Shown one piece after another: positions 22,866-33,399 of a stretch of 54,950 nt of DNA. Location of the stretch: the NCBI GenBank assembly GCA_902597675.1, contig CACJYR010000006.1:1-54950 (forward strand), written 5' to 3'. Origin of the DNA: an uncultured Pelagibacteraceae bacterium (GTDB lineage: Bacteria; Pseudomonadota; Alphaproteobacteria; Pelagibacterales; Pelagibacteraceae). Every line of letters starts with the position of its first letter. Position 1 is the stretch's first letter. The notes below the pieces were generated by a model. That model searched no databases. It was given only the letters and a program-made list of their open reading frames with translations, and had not been told where the DNA came from. The translations under genes and the position numbers were made by a program.

Positions 22866-23411
22866 CTATAAAGGTTGAATTACCATAATCATTTGCTTCC
22901 CATCAAACTTGGGGTGCAATTCAACTTTACCAATATCTTTCATATCCTCTTTAATTTTGGCCATCAATTCATTCCCTAAATGAGAGTGTTGAAGTTCACG
23001 TCCTTTAAACCTAATGGTAAACTTTACCTTGTCACCTTTAGCAATAAATTTTTTAGCATTTTTTACTTTAAATTCATAATCATGCGTTTCAGTCACTGGT
23101 CTCATTTTAATTTCCTTTAAAGCAATTATTTTTTGTTTCTTTTTCGCAAGGTTTGCTTTTTTTTGTGCATCATATTTATATTTTCCCATGTCCATAATTT
23201 TACAAACTGGGGGATTAGCATTTGGGGCAATTTCGATTAAATCTAAACCTTGATTTTTTGCCATTGAGATTGCCTCATTAGTATTTAAAACGCCTAAATT
23301 TTCTCCATCGCTTGCGATAACTTGAACCTCGGGTGAGGAAATTCTGTTATTTGATCGAGGTCCACGATCCTTGGTTCTTCTTTGAAAATAGTTTTGCTTA
23401 AAATCTGCCAC
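22866..23411 (-). CDS. infC: Translation initiation factor IF-3, GTG start
   Basis: 181 aa with the N-terminal GPRSNNRISSPEVQVI, the linker MDMGKYKYDAQKKA (family signature) and the C-domain IKMRPVTETHDYEFKVKNAK. The only plausible start is GTG at 23411, immediately after the thrS TAA with no gap. E. coli infC uses the rare AUU start for autorepression; here the start is GTG, so that particular control looks absent. Coupling to thrS termination is likely. Confidence 0.97.
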   Translation of the reverse strand: MADFKQNYFQRRTKDRGPRSNNRISSPEVQVIASDGENLGVLNTNEAISMAKNQGLDLIEIAPNANPPVCKIMDMGKYKYDAQKKANLAKKKQKIIALKEIKMRPVTETHDYEFKVKNAKKFIAKGDKVKFTIRFKGRELQHSHLGNELMAKIKEDMKDIGKVELHPKFDGKQMIMVIQPL

Positions 23412-25334
23412 TTAAATATTTGAAGGTGCTTTGTTTAAAGCAGAAAATTTTTTTAGAAATGTGTTTAGTTCCATATTTTCTTGTTTATTTGAATCCAATC
23501 TTCTAATAGTTACTGAGTTACTGTCAACTTCTTTTTTACCACAAATTATTAAAAGAGGTATTTTTGCTAATGAATGATCTCTTATTTTATAATTTAAATT
23601 ATGATTTTTTAAATCAACCATTGATGTAATACCAGCTTCTCTTATCTTATTAGAAACTTTTTTTGCGTATTCTTCAAAGTCTTCGGAAATAGGTATAACA
23701 ACTGTTTGTAACGGAGATATCCAAAACGGAAATTTTCCAGCATAGTTTTCAATCAGAATTCCTATAAATCTCTCAAGTGATCCAAATAATGCACGATGTA
23801 ACATTACAGGAACTTTCTTAGTACCATCTTTATCTACGTATGATGCATCTAGCCTACCTGGTAAATTTAAATCAACTTGGACTGTTCCACATTGCCAATC
23901 TCTACCTATTGCATCTCTTAAAACAAATTCTATTTTTGGACCGTAAAATGCTCCCTCACCTTTATTTATACTGTACTCAAGTTTAGAAGCTTTGACTGCT
24001 TTTAACAAAGATGCTTCAGCCTTGTCCCAAATCTCATCCTCACCAACTCTTACCTCTGGCCTATCTGCATATTTAAGAATTACATTTTTGAAACCTAGAT
24101 CTTTATAAATTTCTAATATCAAATTTGTAACATTTAAACATTCACTTGTGATTTGATCTTCGGAGCAAAAAATATGAGCATCATCTTGAGTGAATGCTCT
24201 TACTCTTAATAGCCCATGTAAAGCACCAGATGGTTCATATCTATGAACTTTTCCAAACTCAGTAATTCTCAGAGGTAAATCTCGATAACTTTTAAGACCT
24301 TGATTAAAAACTTGTATGTGTCCAGGGCAATTCATTGGTTTAATTGCAAAAACTTTTTCATCAGGAGTTTCTGAGGTATACATGTTTTCCCCATATTTTT
24401 CCCAATGACCTGATTTTTCCCACAATAATCTGTCTAATACCTCTGGTGTGTTCACCTCTTTATATCCGGCTAGGTCCTGTTTAGCTCTCATGTAATTAAT
24501 TAATTTTTGAAATAACATCCAACCTTTCTCATGCCAAAAAACTGATCCCGGACTTTCTTCTCTAAAATGAAACAAATCCATTTCTTTGCCCAATTTACGA
24601 TGATCTCTTTTTTCTGCCTCTTCAATTCTTTTTAAATAATCGTCTAAATCTTTCTGGGAGGCCCAACTTGTTCCGTAGATCCTTTGAAGCATTTCATTTT
24701 TTGAGTCACCTCGCCAATATGCGCCTGAAACTTTTGTAAGTTTGAAGGCTTTGCCAATTTTACTAGATGATACTAAATGAGGTCCTCTACATAAATCATA
24801 CCATGTATCACCATGATGATAGACTGAAAGTTCTTCAGTTTCTGGAATACTCTCAATAATTTCTGCCTTATATTTTTCTCCAATTTTTTTAAAATGCTTA
24901 ATTGCTTTATCTCTTTCCCATACTTCTCGTCTTGTTTTTAAATCTTTATCAATTATTTTTGACATCCTTTCTTCAATTTTTTTGAGATCGTCATCTGTAA
25001 AGGGCTCCTTTCTGGCAAAGTCATAATAAAATCCATTTTCTATAACTGGTCCAATAGTAACTTGGGTGCCTGGATATAATTCTTGAACTGCCATAGCCAT
25101 GATATGTGCAGCGTCATGTCTAATAACTTCTAAACCCTCTGGGTCTTTTGCTGTAAAAATTTTAACGGAACAATCTGTATCAATCGAAAAATATAAATCT
25201 TTTAATTCTCCATTTACACTCATTATCAAGGCTTGTTTTGCTAGTGATTTGCTAATTTTTTCAGCAATCTCTAAGCCTGTCACTTTTTTAGGAAAATCTA
25301 AATTGTTTCCGTCTGGTAAAGTAATTATGGGCAT
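23412..25334 (-). CDS. thrS: Threonyl-tRNA synthetase
   Basis: 640 aa, full length. The domains run from an N-terminal TGS (MPIITLPDGNNLDFP) to the SAD editing domain with HDAAHIMAMAV (HxxxH), the second editing-site element DLCRGPHL, the class II core with Zn-site Cys in KPMNCPGHIQ and motif 2 VHRYEPSGALHGLLRVR, then the anticodon-binding C-terminus. It follows the GT4 gene with zero gap and precedes infC with zero gap. Confidence 0.98.
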   Translation of the reverse strand: MPIITLPDGNNLDFPKKVTGLEIAEKISKSLAKQALIMSVNGELKDLYFSIDTDCSVKIFTAKDPEGLEVIRHDAAHIMAMAVQELYPGTQVTIGPVIENGFYYDFARKEPFTDDDLKKIEERMSKIIDKDLKTRREVWERDKAIKHFKKIGEKYKAEIIESIPETEELSVYHHGDTWYDLCRGPHLVSSSKIGKAFKLTKVSGAYWRGDSKNEMLQRIYGTSWASQKDLDDYLKRIEEAEKRDHRKLGKEMDLFHFREESPGSVFWHEKGWMLFQKLINYMRAKQDLAGYKEVNTPEVLDRLLWEKSGHWEKYGENMYTSETPDEKVFAIKPMNCPGHIQVFNQGLKSYRDLPLRITEFGKVHRYEPSGALHGLLRVRAFTQDDAHIFCSEDQITSECLNVTNLILEIYKDLGFKNVILKYADRPEVRVGEDEIWDKAEASLLKAVKASKLEYSINKGEGAFYGPKIEFVLRDAIGRDWQCGTVQVDLNLPGRLDASYVDKDGTKKVPVMLHRALFGSLERFIGILIENYAGKFPFWISPLQTVVIPISEDFEEYAKKVSNKIREAGITSMVDLKNHNLNYKIRDHSLAKIPLLIICGKKEVDSNSVTIRRLDSNKQENMELNTFLKKFSALNKAPSNI

Positions 25335-26489
25335 TTAATTAAGTAATCTCTTATACTCTGAATAAGTAGAAAAACACATTTTTTCAACATTAAATTTTTT
25401 TATAATGTTTTTTCTTCCCTCCTTACCCATTAATTCTAAGGAAGTTTCGTCCATTGTCATTGCTTGAATGATTTTTTTACTCAATGAGCGAGCATCACCA
25501 GATTCAAATAACAACCCGGTTTTTTCGTTTAAAATTGTCTCATTTGATCCTCCAATATTACTAGCAATGATTATTTTTTCCATAGATTGTGCCTCTACCG
25601 CAACTCTTCCAAAAGCTTCAGGTTCAATTGATGCTGAAACTATAATATCAGAAACTTTATAAGCTAAAGCCATATCCTTACAATGGTCTATGAATTTTAC
25701 TTGATTGGTCAGATTATATTTTTCAATTAATTTGATAAGTTTTTCTTTATAAGAATCTCTTCCCTGATCACTGCCTAATATTACAACATGAAATGCTTCG
25801 TATCCTAATTCAATTTTAACTAAATTTATTGCCTCAATAAATAATTCTTGACCCTTCCATGATGTAAGTCGACCTGGCATAAGAATTATTTTTTTTTCAT
25901 CAGTAATATTCCACTCATTTAAAAGTTTTTTTTCATCAGTTTCAACTTTGGTTGTTGGATCAAAATAATCTACATTTATGCCCCTAAAAATTACTAAAAA
26001 TTTTTTTTTAGAATTCAGAAATTCCTGATAATTCTCTTGAATATGTGAAAAAATAAAGTTTGATCCTGCTATAACCAAATCTGACCTTACCATTACTGAA
26101 TTATAAAATTTTTTTAATCTACCTCTAAAATTATAAGTCCCATGAAATGTAGTAACAAACTTTCTTCTAGTTAATTTTGTTGCAATTAAACACGACCAAG
26201 CTGGTGCTCGACTTCTTGCGTGAACAATTGAAATGTTAAAAATCAAAATTATTGCTATTAAAATAATTGAATTTATCAAAATCAATAATGGATTTTTACT
26301 ATGAACAGGAAGCCTTATTAATTTAACTTTTTTTTTATCAATAAACTTAGTTAACTCTCCACCACTTGTAACAATGTAAGATTTACAATTATTTTCAGGT
26401 AAAAAATGTGCAATATCATAGCAACCAGTTTCTGCACCTCCGTAACCTAATTTTGGGATTACTTGCAAAACATTTAAATTAGATGACAT
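25335..26489 (-). CDS. Family 4 glycosyltransferase
   Basis: 384 aa GT-B enzyme. The N-terminal acceptor domain begins VLQVIPKLGYGGAETG, with a hydrophobic segment near residues 68-84 (LLILINSIILIAIILIF) and HARSRAPAW. The C-terminal donor domain has ILMPGRLTSWKGQELFIEA and EPEAFGRVAVEAQSMEKI, the ExxxxxxxE donor motif. It is probably involved in lipopolysaccharide or capsule synthesis. It is the first gene of the minus-strand translation operon, so its promoter in 26490-26531 may also drive thrS through lepA. Confidence 0.9.
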   Translation of the reverse strand: MSSNLNVLQVIPKLGYGGAETGCYDIAHFLPENNCKSYIVTSGGELTKFIDKKKVKLIRLPVHSKNPLLILINSIILIAIILIFNISIVHARSRAPAWSCLIATKLTRRKFVTTFHGTYNFRGRLKKFYNSVMVRSDLVIAGSNFIFSHIQENYQEFLNSKKKFLVIFRGINVDYFDPTTKVETDEKKLLNEWNITDEKKIILMPGRLTSWKGQELFIEAINLVKIELGYEAFHVVILGSDQGRDSYKEKLIKLIEKYNLTNQVKFIDHCKDMALAYKVSDIIVSASIEPEAFGRVAVEAQSMEKIIIASNIGGSNETILNEKTGLLFESGDARSLSKKIIQAMTMDETSLELMGKEGRKNIIKKFNVEKMCFSTYSEYKRLLN

Positions 26490-26531
26490 TTAAAATAATT
26501 ATATAATAATAGACAAAACTATTAAACTTTT

Positions 26532-27278
26532 ATGACAAATTTTAATTACTTAAAAATTTCTACTACCAGAAAAATAAGATATTTGAAACTACATCAAAAA
26601 AATGCCACCCACATTGTTTTTTTGCATGGTTTTATGTCGGATTTGGAAGGTAAAAAACCTCAAGCATTTTTAAAATTTGCAAAAAAAAATAAATTAGGTT
26701 TTCTTGCTTTAGAATATTCAGGTCATGGTAAATCATCAGGAAAATTTATTAATGGTAATATTTCAAAATGGACTAGGGATACTACTTTAGTAATTCAAAA
26801 AGTTGTCAAAAAAAATGATATTATATTTATCGGATCAAGTATGGGGGCTTGGATTGCTTTAAACCAGTTTAGTCTTATCAAAAACAAAATTAAAGGTTTT
26901 TTAGGAATAGGTTCAGCGCCAGAATTTCTTGATAAACTAATGTGGAATAAATTTTCTAATAAAATGAAGATTGAAATCAAAAAAAAAGGTGTCATAAATT
27001 TAAAACATGGTGATTATGAATACCCAATCACTTACCAATTAATCAAAGATGGAAGAAAAAATAAAATTTTAAATAAAAAAATAAGTCAAAATATAAATGT
27101 AACGATGGTTCACGGGAGCAAAGATAAATCTGTACCTGTAATTTACTCAAAAAAAGTTTTAAAAATATTTCAATCTAAGAAAAAGAAATTAGTAGTTATA
27201 AAAAATGGTGATCATAGTTTATCTTCCCCAAAATGGCTCAAGATATTGAAAAAAGAGTTAAAATTAATAATTAACTAA
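26532..27278 (+). CDS. Alpha/beta hydrolase
   Basis: 248 aa. HGFMSD follows the first strands (oxyanion region), FLALEYSGHGKSSG is typical of the fold, GSSMGAW is the nucleophile elbow (Ser about 99), MVHGSKDKSVP carries the acid and NGDHSLSS the catalytic His. It probably hydrolyses an ester or thioester; the substrate is unknown. It is divergent from the GT4 gene across 42 bp. Its last 8 bp overlap the end of convergent gltB. Confidence 0.88.
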   Translation: MTNFNYLKISTTRKIRYLKLHQKNATHIVFLHGFMSDLEGKKPQAFLKFAKKNKLGFLALEYSGHGKSSGKFINGNISKWTRDTTLVIQKVVKKNDIIFIGSSMGAWIALNQFSLIKNKIKGFLGIGSAPEFLDKLMWNKFSNKMKIEIKKKGVINLKHGDYEYPITYQLIKDGRKNKILNKKISQNINVTMVHGSKDKSVPVIYSKKVLKIFQSKKKKLVVIKNGDHSLSSPKWLKILKKELKLIIN

Positions 27279-30200
27279 CTTTTTGTATTTTTGTTTTTGT
27301 AGAGATTGGATTTTTAAGCTTATCTAACATTTCTTTTGGACAAACCTGTACAAAATTCTTTAACTCGTTTTCAAAGTCATCAATTATTTTTTTTGATAAG
27401 CTGGATCCTGTTTCATTACTATGTTCTAGCACCAATTCTTTTAAAAATTTTGACCAATACTCAGTTTCAACATTTTGCCATACAACTGAATCCGGATTAA
27501 CTTTTTTTTCAAATTCTTTTGATTTATCGTAAATAAAAGCCATTCCTCCTGTCATGCCAGCTGCAAAATTATCTCCAACATCTCCAAGAATTACTGCTGT
27601 ACCACCGGTCATATATTCACAACCATTTGAATCACAGCCTTCGATAACAGTTGTGGCACCAGAATTTCTTACCGCAAATCTATCTCCAGCTTGACCAGCT
27701 GCAAAAAGTTTACCTGACGTTGCACCATAAAGAACTGTGTTGCCAATAATAGTATTCTCATTAGAAATTAAATTGCTTTCGTCAGGTAGTTTTATTGAAA
27801 TGGTTGCTCCTGACAAACCTTTCCCAACATAATCATTTGCATCGCCTTTTAAATTAAGTTTAAGTCCTTTTGCTGTAAATGCACCAAACGATTGTCCAGC
27901 TGAACCTTTAAAATCTAGAGTTAAAAAATTTTCCTCTAATTTTTCATAACCATATTTTTTATATAAGTGATGTGAAATTCTAGTGCCTACAGCTCTATTA
28001 GTATTTTTAATTAAAAACTCGTTATTTATTTTTTCTGAGTTATCTAAAGCCTTTTCTATTTGAGGCCAAATTTCTTGATCCAGTGTATTAGGAACTTGAT
28101 TTATTTCTGATACCTCACAATACCTCTTATTATTTCCAGGGTCTGCTTGGACAAATAATGGATTAAGATCTAAGTCATCTAGATTAGGCGAGGCTTTACT
28201 TACCTGCATTAATAAATCAGTTCGACCGATAACCTCATTTAAAGATCTAAAACCAAGTGAAGCTAAAATTTCTCTCACCTCTGTAGCAATAAATGTAAAT
28301 AAATTTACAACTTTATCAGGAGTTCCAGTAAATTTTTCTCTTAATTTTTCATCCTGTGTACAAACTCCTACAGGACAAGTATTAGAGTGACATTGCCTTA
28401 CCATAATACAACCCATAGCTACTAAAGCGGTAGTTGCTACACCATACTCCTCTGCACCCATCATAGCTGCAATAACAACATCTCTTCCAGTTTTAATACC
28501 TCCATCGGTTCTTAAAGTAACTTTATGTCTTAGATTATTTAATGTTAAAACTTGATTGGCCTCCGTCAGTCCCATCTCCCATGGAATACCTACGTATTTT
28601 ACACTTGTTTGAGGTGTAGCCCCGGTTCCTCCATTATGTCCTGAAATTAAAATTATATCAGCTTTTGCCTTTGCAACACCGGCTGCAATAGTACCAACGC
28701 CAGATGATGCAACTAGTTTAACTCCAATTCTTGCCTTAGGATTGATTTGTTTTAAATCATAAATAAGCTGAGCTAAATCCTCAATTGAATAAATATCATG
28801 ATGCGGAGGTGGGGAAATTAGTGTTACACCTGGTGTTGAATGTCTTAGCTTGGCAATCTCATCTGTTACTTTAAATCCTGGTAATTGGCCACCTTCACCG
28901 GGTTTTGCACCTTGAGCAATTTTAATCTCAATTTCATTACAATTGTTTAAATAATTAACTGTTACACCAAATCTTGCTGACGCAATTTGTTTTACTCTCG
29001 AATTTGCACTATCACCAGAGTCCATTATCTTAAATCTATTTGCATCTTCACCACCTTCTCCACTACAGGATGCACCTTTAATTCTATTCATCCCAATAGC
29101 TAATGTTTCGTGTGCCTCTTTGGATAATGCTCCGTGAGACATACTTCCACTACCAAATCTTTTTAATATTTTTTCTATTGGTTCAACCTCAGAAATTTGA
29201 ATAGATGGTCCTAATTTTTTTTTTCTAAAATCTATCAAATCCCTTAAGTTAATTGGTGGCAAGTTATAGATTCCCTCAGCATATTTTTTATAAGCTGTAT
29301 ACGAGTTTGATCCTACAGCACTTTGTAACAAGTGGATTAATCTGCCCTGGTATTGGTGTGTTTCTCCGTTCTTTCTGTATCTATAAATACCTCCAATAGG
29401 TAAAACTGTATCGGTGCTCTCAAATGCCTCTTTATGAATTGCACGTATTTTTTTTTCAATTCCTGACAATCCAATACCCGAAATTTTTGAAGTCACTCCA
29501 GGAAAATAATCATCAACTATTGATCTGCTTAGACCAACAGTTTCAAAATTACATCCGCCTCGATACGAACTTAAAACAGATATACCCATTTTTGACATGA
29601 TCTTTAATAATCCTGCATTCACTGATTTGATATATCTTTCAACACATTCATCAAAACTATACTGGCCAAATAACTTTTTCTCATGCCTTTGGTATAAACT
29701 ATCAAAAGCTATATATGGATTAACTGTTGTTGCTCCAACACCTATTAATGTTGCAAAAGAATGGGTGTCCAAAGCTTCGCCAGATTGAACGTTAATTGAA
29801 ACATACCCTCTTAATTTTTTATCAATTAAAAAAGTATTAATCGCACCAACGCATAACAACATTGGCATAGGCATCCTTGTATCTGAAATAGTTTTGTCGC
29901 TTAAAACTAATTGTGTTACACCCTGTCTAACGGCAATTTCCGACTCTTTTTGGATCCTTTTAATAGAGTCAAATAAACTTTGATCATTTGAGAAAGTACA
30001 ATCTATAGAGACAGAGTTTTTTCCAAAAAAATTAATAAATTTGTTAAATTGTGAATTCGATAATATCGGACTATTTAGAACATAAATATTTTCTTTAGTT
30101 AAAGTATCAAAATCTAAAATATTCCCAAGATTACCAAATCTAGTTTTCAAACTCATAACTTTATTTTCTCTTAAAGAGTCAATCGGTGGATTGGTCACTT

Positions 30201-31776
30201 GGCTAAAGTTTTGTCTAAAAAAATGATAAAGTGGTCTGTATTTGTCTGATAGAACTGCTAAAGGTGTATCATCACCCATGGAACCCGTCGCTTCTTTTGC
30301 ATCTTCAGCCATTGGATGTAAAATTAGCTCTAAGTCCTCTAAACTAATTCCAAAAGTGTGTTGTCGTCTCCTTAGATCTTCACCATCAAAATTATGTTTT
30401 TCATTAGAAATAGATAATTTTTCATCTAAATCTATTATCTGAGAATTGAAATGCTTATATTCTTTTGCCAAATAGTCTTTAATTTGATTATTCGTAAACA
30501 CTTTGCCTTTTTCAATTCTAACACCAATTATCTCCCCTGGGCCAAGTCTTCCTTTTGATAAAATTCTTTTTTCATTTAATTCAATCATTCCAGTTTCAGA
30601 TCCAGCAAAGAGAAACTTATCTTTTGTTATTGCGTATCTTAAAGGCCTTAAACCATTACGATCATTAGCTGCAATGACCCATTCATTATCTGTTGCAGCA
30701 ATAGCTGCAGGACCATCCCAAGGTTCCATAGTACTATTTAAAAAATTAAACAATTGTTGATGGCTTTTTGGAAGAGTTTTATTTCTTTTTGACCAAGCAT
30801 CAGGGATCATCATTAATTTTGCTAAAGGTGCAGGTTGGCCGGATTTATTTAATAACTCAAAAACATTATCTAGTGCCGCAGAGTCAGAAACTCCTTTTTG
30901 TATAACTGGCTTTAAATTTTCAACATTTTCAAAAAGGGGGCTACTCATCTCTTGTTCATGAACTCTCATCCAGTTTTTATTGCCTTTGTAAGTATTAATT
31001 TCACCATTATGGGCAACTGCTCTAAATGGTTGTGCCAAACTCCAGCTTGGAGCAGTATTAGTTGAAAATCTCTGATGAAAAATTGCAAATCTTGAAATAA
31101 ATCTTTCGTCATTTAAATCCAAGAAAAAATCTGAGATAGCCTCAGCTAAAAACATGCCCTTATAGATAATTGATTTAGAACTTATCGAGCAAATATAAAA
31201 ATTATTTAATGATAAATTGAATGCTTTATTCTCAATTTTTTTTCTTGTTTCATAAATTTTTCTTTCAAGCTCTTTATCAAGCAAATTTTTATCATTCGAT
31301 TTAAAAAGCACTTGAATTATCTCTGGCATAGTTTGGAAAGCTTTTTCTCCTAAAACTTTTGGATTAACAGGCACCTGTCTCCATCCATAGATACTAAAAT
31401 CGTTTTTGGTTAACTCACTTTCTACAATCGTTTTACAGCTTTCTTGTGAGGAGTAATCATTTCTTGGTAAAAAAATCATTCCAACACAAATATCAGAGCC
31501 ATCATGGGTGTGACCTGTAACTTCTATTTTTTCAATAAAGAAATCTTTGGGTATTTCTAAATGTATTCCTGCCCCATCACCTGTTTTTCCATCAGCATCA
31601 ACAGCTCCTCGATGCCAAACAGCCTTTAAAGCTTCAATTCCATATTCTACAACCTCTCTTGATTTTTTTCCCTCTGTTGATGCAATTAACCCTACGCCAC
31701 ATGCATCATGTTCCATTTCTTTTGAATAAACATTGTTTTTAGTAAGTAATTCTAAATTTTTTTTATATGTACTCAT
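27271..31776 (-). CDS. gltB: Glutamate synthase (NADPH) large subunit
   Basis: 1501 aa, full length. An N-terminal propeptide of 25 residues precedes Cys26 in HDACGVGLIAS, the nucleophile of the class II glutaminase domain. After a central domain, the FMN synthase domain has HNGGTGATPQTS and the 3Fe-4S cysteines in CHSNTCPVGVC. The C-terminal GXGXG beta-helix contains GNTVLYGATSGKLFAAGQAG. It makes glutamate from glutamine and 2-oxoglutarate, the main ammonium-assimilation step. Its start overlaps the gltD stop by 1 bp. Confidence 0.98.
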   Translation of the reverse strand: MSTYKKNLELLTKNNVYSKEMEHDACGVGLIASTEGKKSREVVEYGIEALKAVWHRGAVDADGKTGDGAGIHLEIPKDFFIEKIEVTGHTHDGSDICVGMIFLPRNDYSSQESCKTIVESELTKNDFSIYGWRQVPVNPKVLGEKAFQTMPEIIQVLFKSNDKNLLDKELERKIYETRKKIENKAFNLSLNNFYICSISSKSIIYKGMFLAEAISDFFLDLNDERFISRFAIFHQRFSTNTAPSWSLAQPFRAVAHNGEINTYKGNKNWMRVHEQEMSSPLFENVENLKPVIQKGVSDSAALDNVFELLNKSGQPAPLAKLMMIPDAWSKRNKTLPKSHQQLFNFLNSTMEPWDGPAAIAATDNEWVIAANDRNGLRPLRYAITKDKFLFAGSETGMIELNEKRILSKGRLGPGEIIGVRIEKGKVFTNNQIKDYLAKEYKHFNSQIIDLDEKLSISNEKHNFDGEDLRRRQHTFGISLEDLELILHPMAEDAKEATGSMGDDTPLAVLSDKYRPLYHFFRQNFSQVTNPPIDSLRENKVMSLKTRFGNLGNILDFDTLTKENIYVLNSPILSNSQFNKFINFFGKNSVSIDCTFSNDQSLFDSIKRIQKESEIAVRQGVTQLVLSDKTISDTRMPMPMLLCVGAINTFLIDKKLRGYVSINVQSGEALDTHSFATLIGVGATTVNPYIAFDSLYQRHEKKLFGQYSFDECVERYIKSVNAGLLKIMSKMGISVLSSYRGGCNFETVGLSRSIVDDYFPGVTSKISGIGLSGIEKKIRAIHKEAFESTDTVLPIGGIYRYRKNGETHQYQGRLIHLLQSAVGSNSYTAYKKYAEGIYNLPPINLRDLIDFRKKKLGPSIQISEVEPIEKILKRFGSGSMSHGALSKEAHETLAIGMNRIKGASCSGEGGEDANRFKIMDSGDSANSRVKQIASARFGVTVNYLNNCNEIEIKIAQGAKPGEGGQLPGFKVTDEIAKLRHSTPGVTLISPPPHHDIYSIEDLAQLIYDLKQINPKARIGVKLVASSGVGTIAAGVAKAKADIILISGHNGGTGATPQTSVKYVGIPWEMGLTEANQVLTLNNLRHKVTLRTDGGIKTGRDVVIAAMMGAEEYGVATTALVAMGCIMVRQCHSNTCPVGVCTQDEKLREKFTGTPDKVVNLFTFIATEVREILASLGFRSLNEVIGRTDLLMQVSKASPNLDDLDLNPLFVQADPGNNKRYCEVSEINQVPNTLDQEIWPQIEKALDNSEKINNEFLIKNTNRAVGTRISHHLYKKYGYEKLEENFLTLDFKGSAGQSFGAFTAKGLKLNLKGDANDYVGKGLSGATISIKLPDESNLISNENTIIGNTVLYGATSGKLFAAGQAGDRFAVRNSGATTVIEGCDSNGCEYMTGGTAVILGDVGDNFAAGMTGGMAFIYDKSKEFEKKVNPDSVVWQNVETEYWSKFLKELVLEHSNETGSSLSKKIIDDFENELKNFVQVCPKEMLDKLKNPISTKTKIQKVS

Positions 31777-33215
31777 TATGCAACTTTAGATTTTTTTAAT
31801 TCAATATTTTCAAGATAAGATTTGATTGATAAAGCAGCATCTCTACCATCTTTAATTGCCCAAACAACTAAGGATGCACCTCTTACAATATCTCCGGCAG
31901 CAAAGACACCTTTAATATTAGTTTCCATAGTATCAAAGTCAGTTTTAATTGTTCCCCATTTTGTAACTTGTAATTCTTGTGCCTCAAATAATAATGGTAA
32001 GTTTTCTGGATCAAATCCTAAAGCTTTTATTACCATGTCTGCTTTAATTTCGAATTCAGATCCTTGTTTAATTTCTGGTCTTCTTCTACCTGAGTCATCG
32101 GGATCTCCAAGTTGAATTTGATCTACAATTAATTTTTCAATTTTATTTTTTCCTCTAAATTCTTTTGGACTAGACAACCAAACAAATTCAACACCCTCTT
32201 CTTCTGCATTAGCTACTTCTCTTGCAGATCCCGGCATGTTATCTTTATCTCTTCTGTATAAACATTTAACTGAATTAGCTTTTTGTCTTACAGATGTTCG
32301 GACACAATCCATAGCGGTATCTCCACCTCCAATAACAACTACATCTTTACCCTCAGCATTTAGTATACCTTTATCGAATAAATCAACTTTGTCGCCCAAC
32401 CCCTTTTTGTTTGATGCAGTTAAAAACTCCATAGCAGGAAAAATATTATCTAAATCATTACCTGGCAGATTAATTTCTCTTGGTTTATAAACTCCAGTAG
32501 CAATTAAAATTGCATCATGTTTTTTTCTCAATTGCTCTAAAGTTGCATCCTTGCCAACCTCAAAATTTTGTTCAAATTTAATTCCACCATCTTTCAACAA
32601 TTTTGTTCTTCTCTCGACCACATTTTTCTCTAATTTAAAATTTGGAATTCCATAAATTAACAAACCGCCCGCTCTGTCATATCTGTCATAAACTGTAATT
32701 TGATATCCATTTTTCCTAAGTTGTTCAGCAGCTGCCAGTCCAGCAGGTCCAGCACCAATTATTCCAACACTTTGTTCTTTTTCGTGTTTGATTGATATAG
32801 GCTTTACCCATCCGTTTTCCCAAGCACTATCTGTAATATATTTTTCGACTGATCCAATTGTTACAGTGCCATGACCTGACTGCTCAATAACACAATTACC
32901 CTCACATAATCTATCTTGAGGGCATATTCTGCCACAAACCTCAGGCATATTATTTGTACTTTGAGATAATTCATAAGCTTCCTTCAATCTGCCTTCAGCA
33001 GTCAATTTAAGCCAATCAGGGATGTTGTTGCTTAAAGGACAATGGACTTGGCAAAAAGGAACTCCACATTGAGAGCATCTACTTGACTGCTCTTGTGCTT
33101 TTTGAGTGATAAATTCATCATAGATTTCATTAAAATCATCTTTCCTATTATCAACTCCTCTTTTAGGTGGGGTTTGTTGACCTATTTTTACGAATTTTAG
33201 CATTTTATCAGTCAT
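31776..33215 (-). CDS. gltD: Glutamate synthase small subunit
   Basis: 479 aa. The N-terminus has two 4Fe-4S clusters (CSQCGVPFCQVHCP and CGRICPQDRLCEGNC). FAD binding is by GAGPAGLAAAEQL and NADPH binding by VVIGGGDTAMDC. It feeds electrons to GltB. It is transcribed first, gltD then gltB, overlapping by 1 bp. The 184-bp gap 33216-33399 to divergent uppP is AT-rich and must hold both promoters; I saw no riboswitch or clear operator in it. Confidence 0.98.
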   Translation of the reverse strand: MTDKMLKFVKIGQQTPPKRGVDNRKDDFNEIYDEFITQKAQEQSSRCSQCGVPFCQVHCPLSNNIPDWLKLTAEGRLKEAYELSQSTNNMPEVCGRICPQDRLCEGNCVIEQSGHGTVTIGSVEKYITDSAWENGWVKPISIKHEKEQSVGIIGAGPAGLAAAEQLRKNGYQITVYDRYDRAGGLLIYGIPNFKLEKNVVERRTKLLKDGGIKFEQNFEVGKDATLEQLRKKHDAILIATGVYKPREINLPGNDLDNIFPAMEFLTASNKKGLGDKVDLFDKGILNAEGKDVVVIGGGDTAMDCVRTSVRQKANSVKCLYRRDKDNMPGSAREVANAEEEGVEFVWLSSPKEFRGKNKIEKLIVDQIQLGDPDDSGRRRPEIKQGSEFEIKADMVIKALGFDPENLPLLFEAQELQVTKWGTIKTDFDTMETNIKGVFAAGDIVRGASLVVWAIKDGRDAALSIKSYLENIELKKSKVA

Positions 33216-33399
33216 AAATTTTTATAAATTTATCGCAAAATATACATAGTTTTTATTAGTAAAAGAAATAAATAGGTCAGTTATTATTACCTAATTCCAA
33301 TAATATTTAGCTTAAAATCTACTTAATCTGATTTTTGCATACCTAATATGATTAAATCGAATTGTTTAAAATGAATATTTTTTAAGCTACGACACATGT

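Noticed and set aside
29597..31729. Antisense ORFs over gltB
   Set aside because: They are shadows of a highly conserved gene in other frames; no start signals or independent conservation expected.
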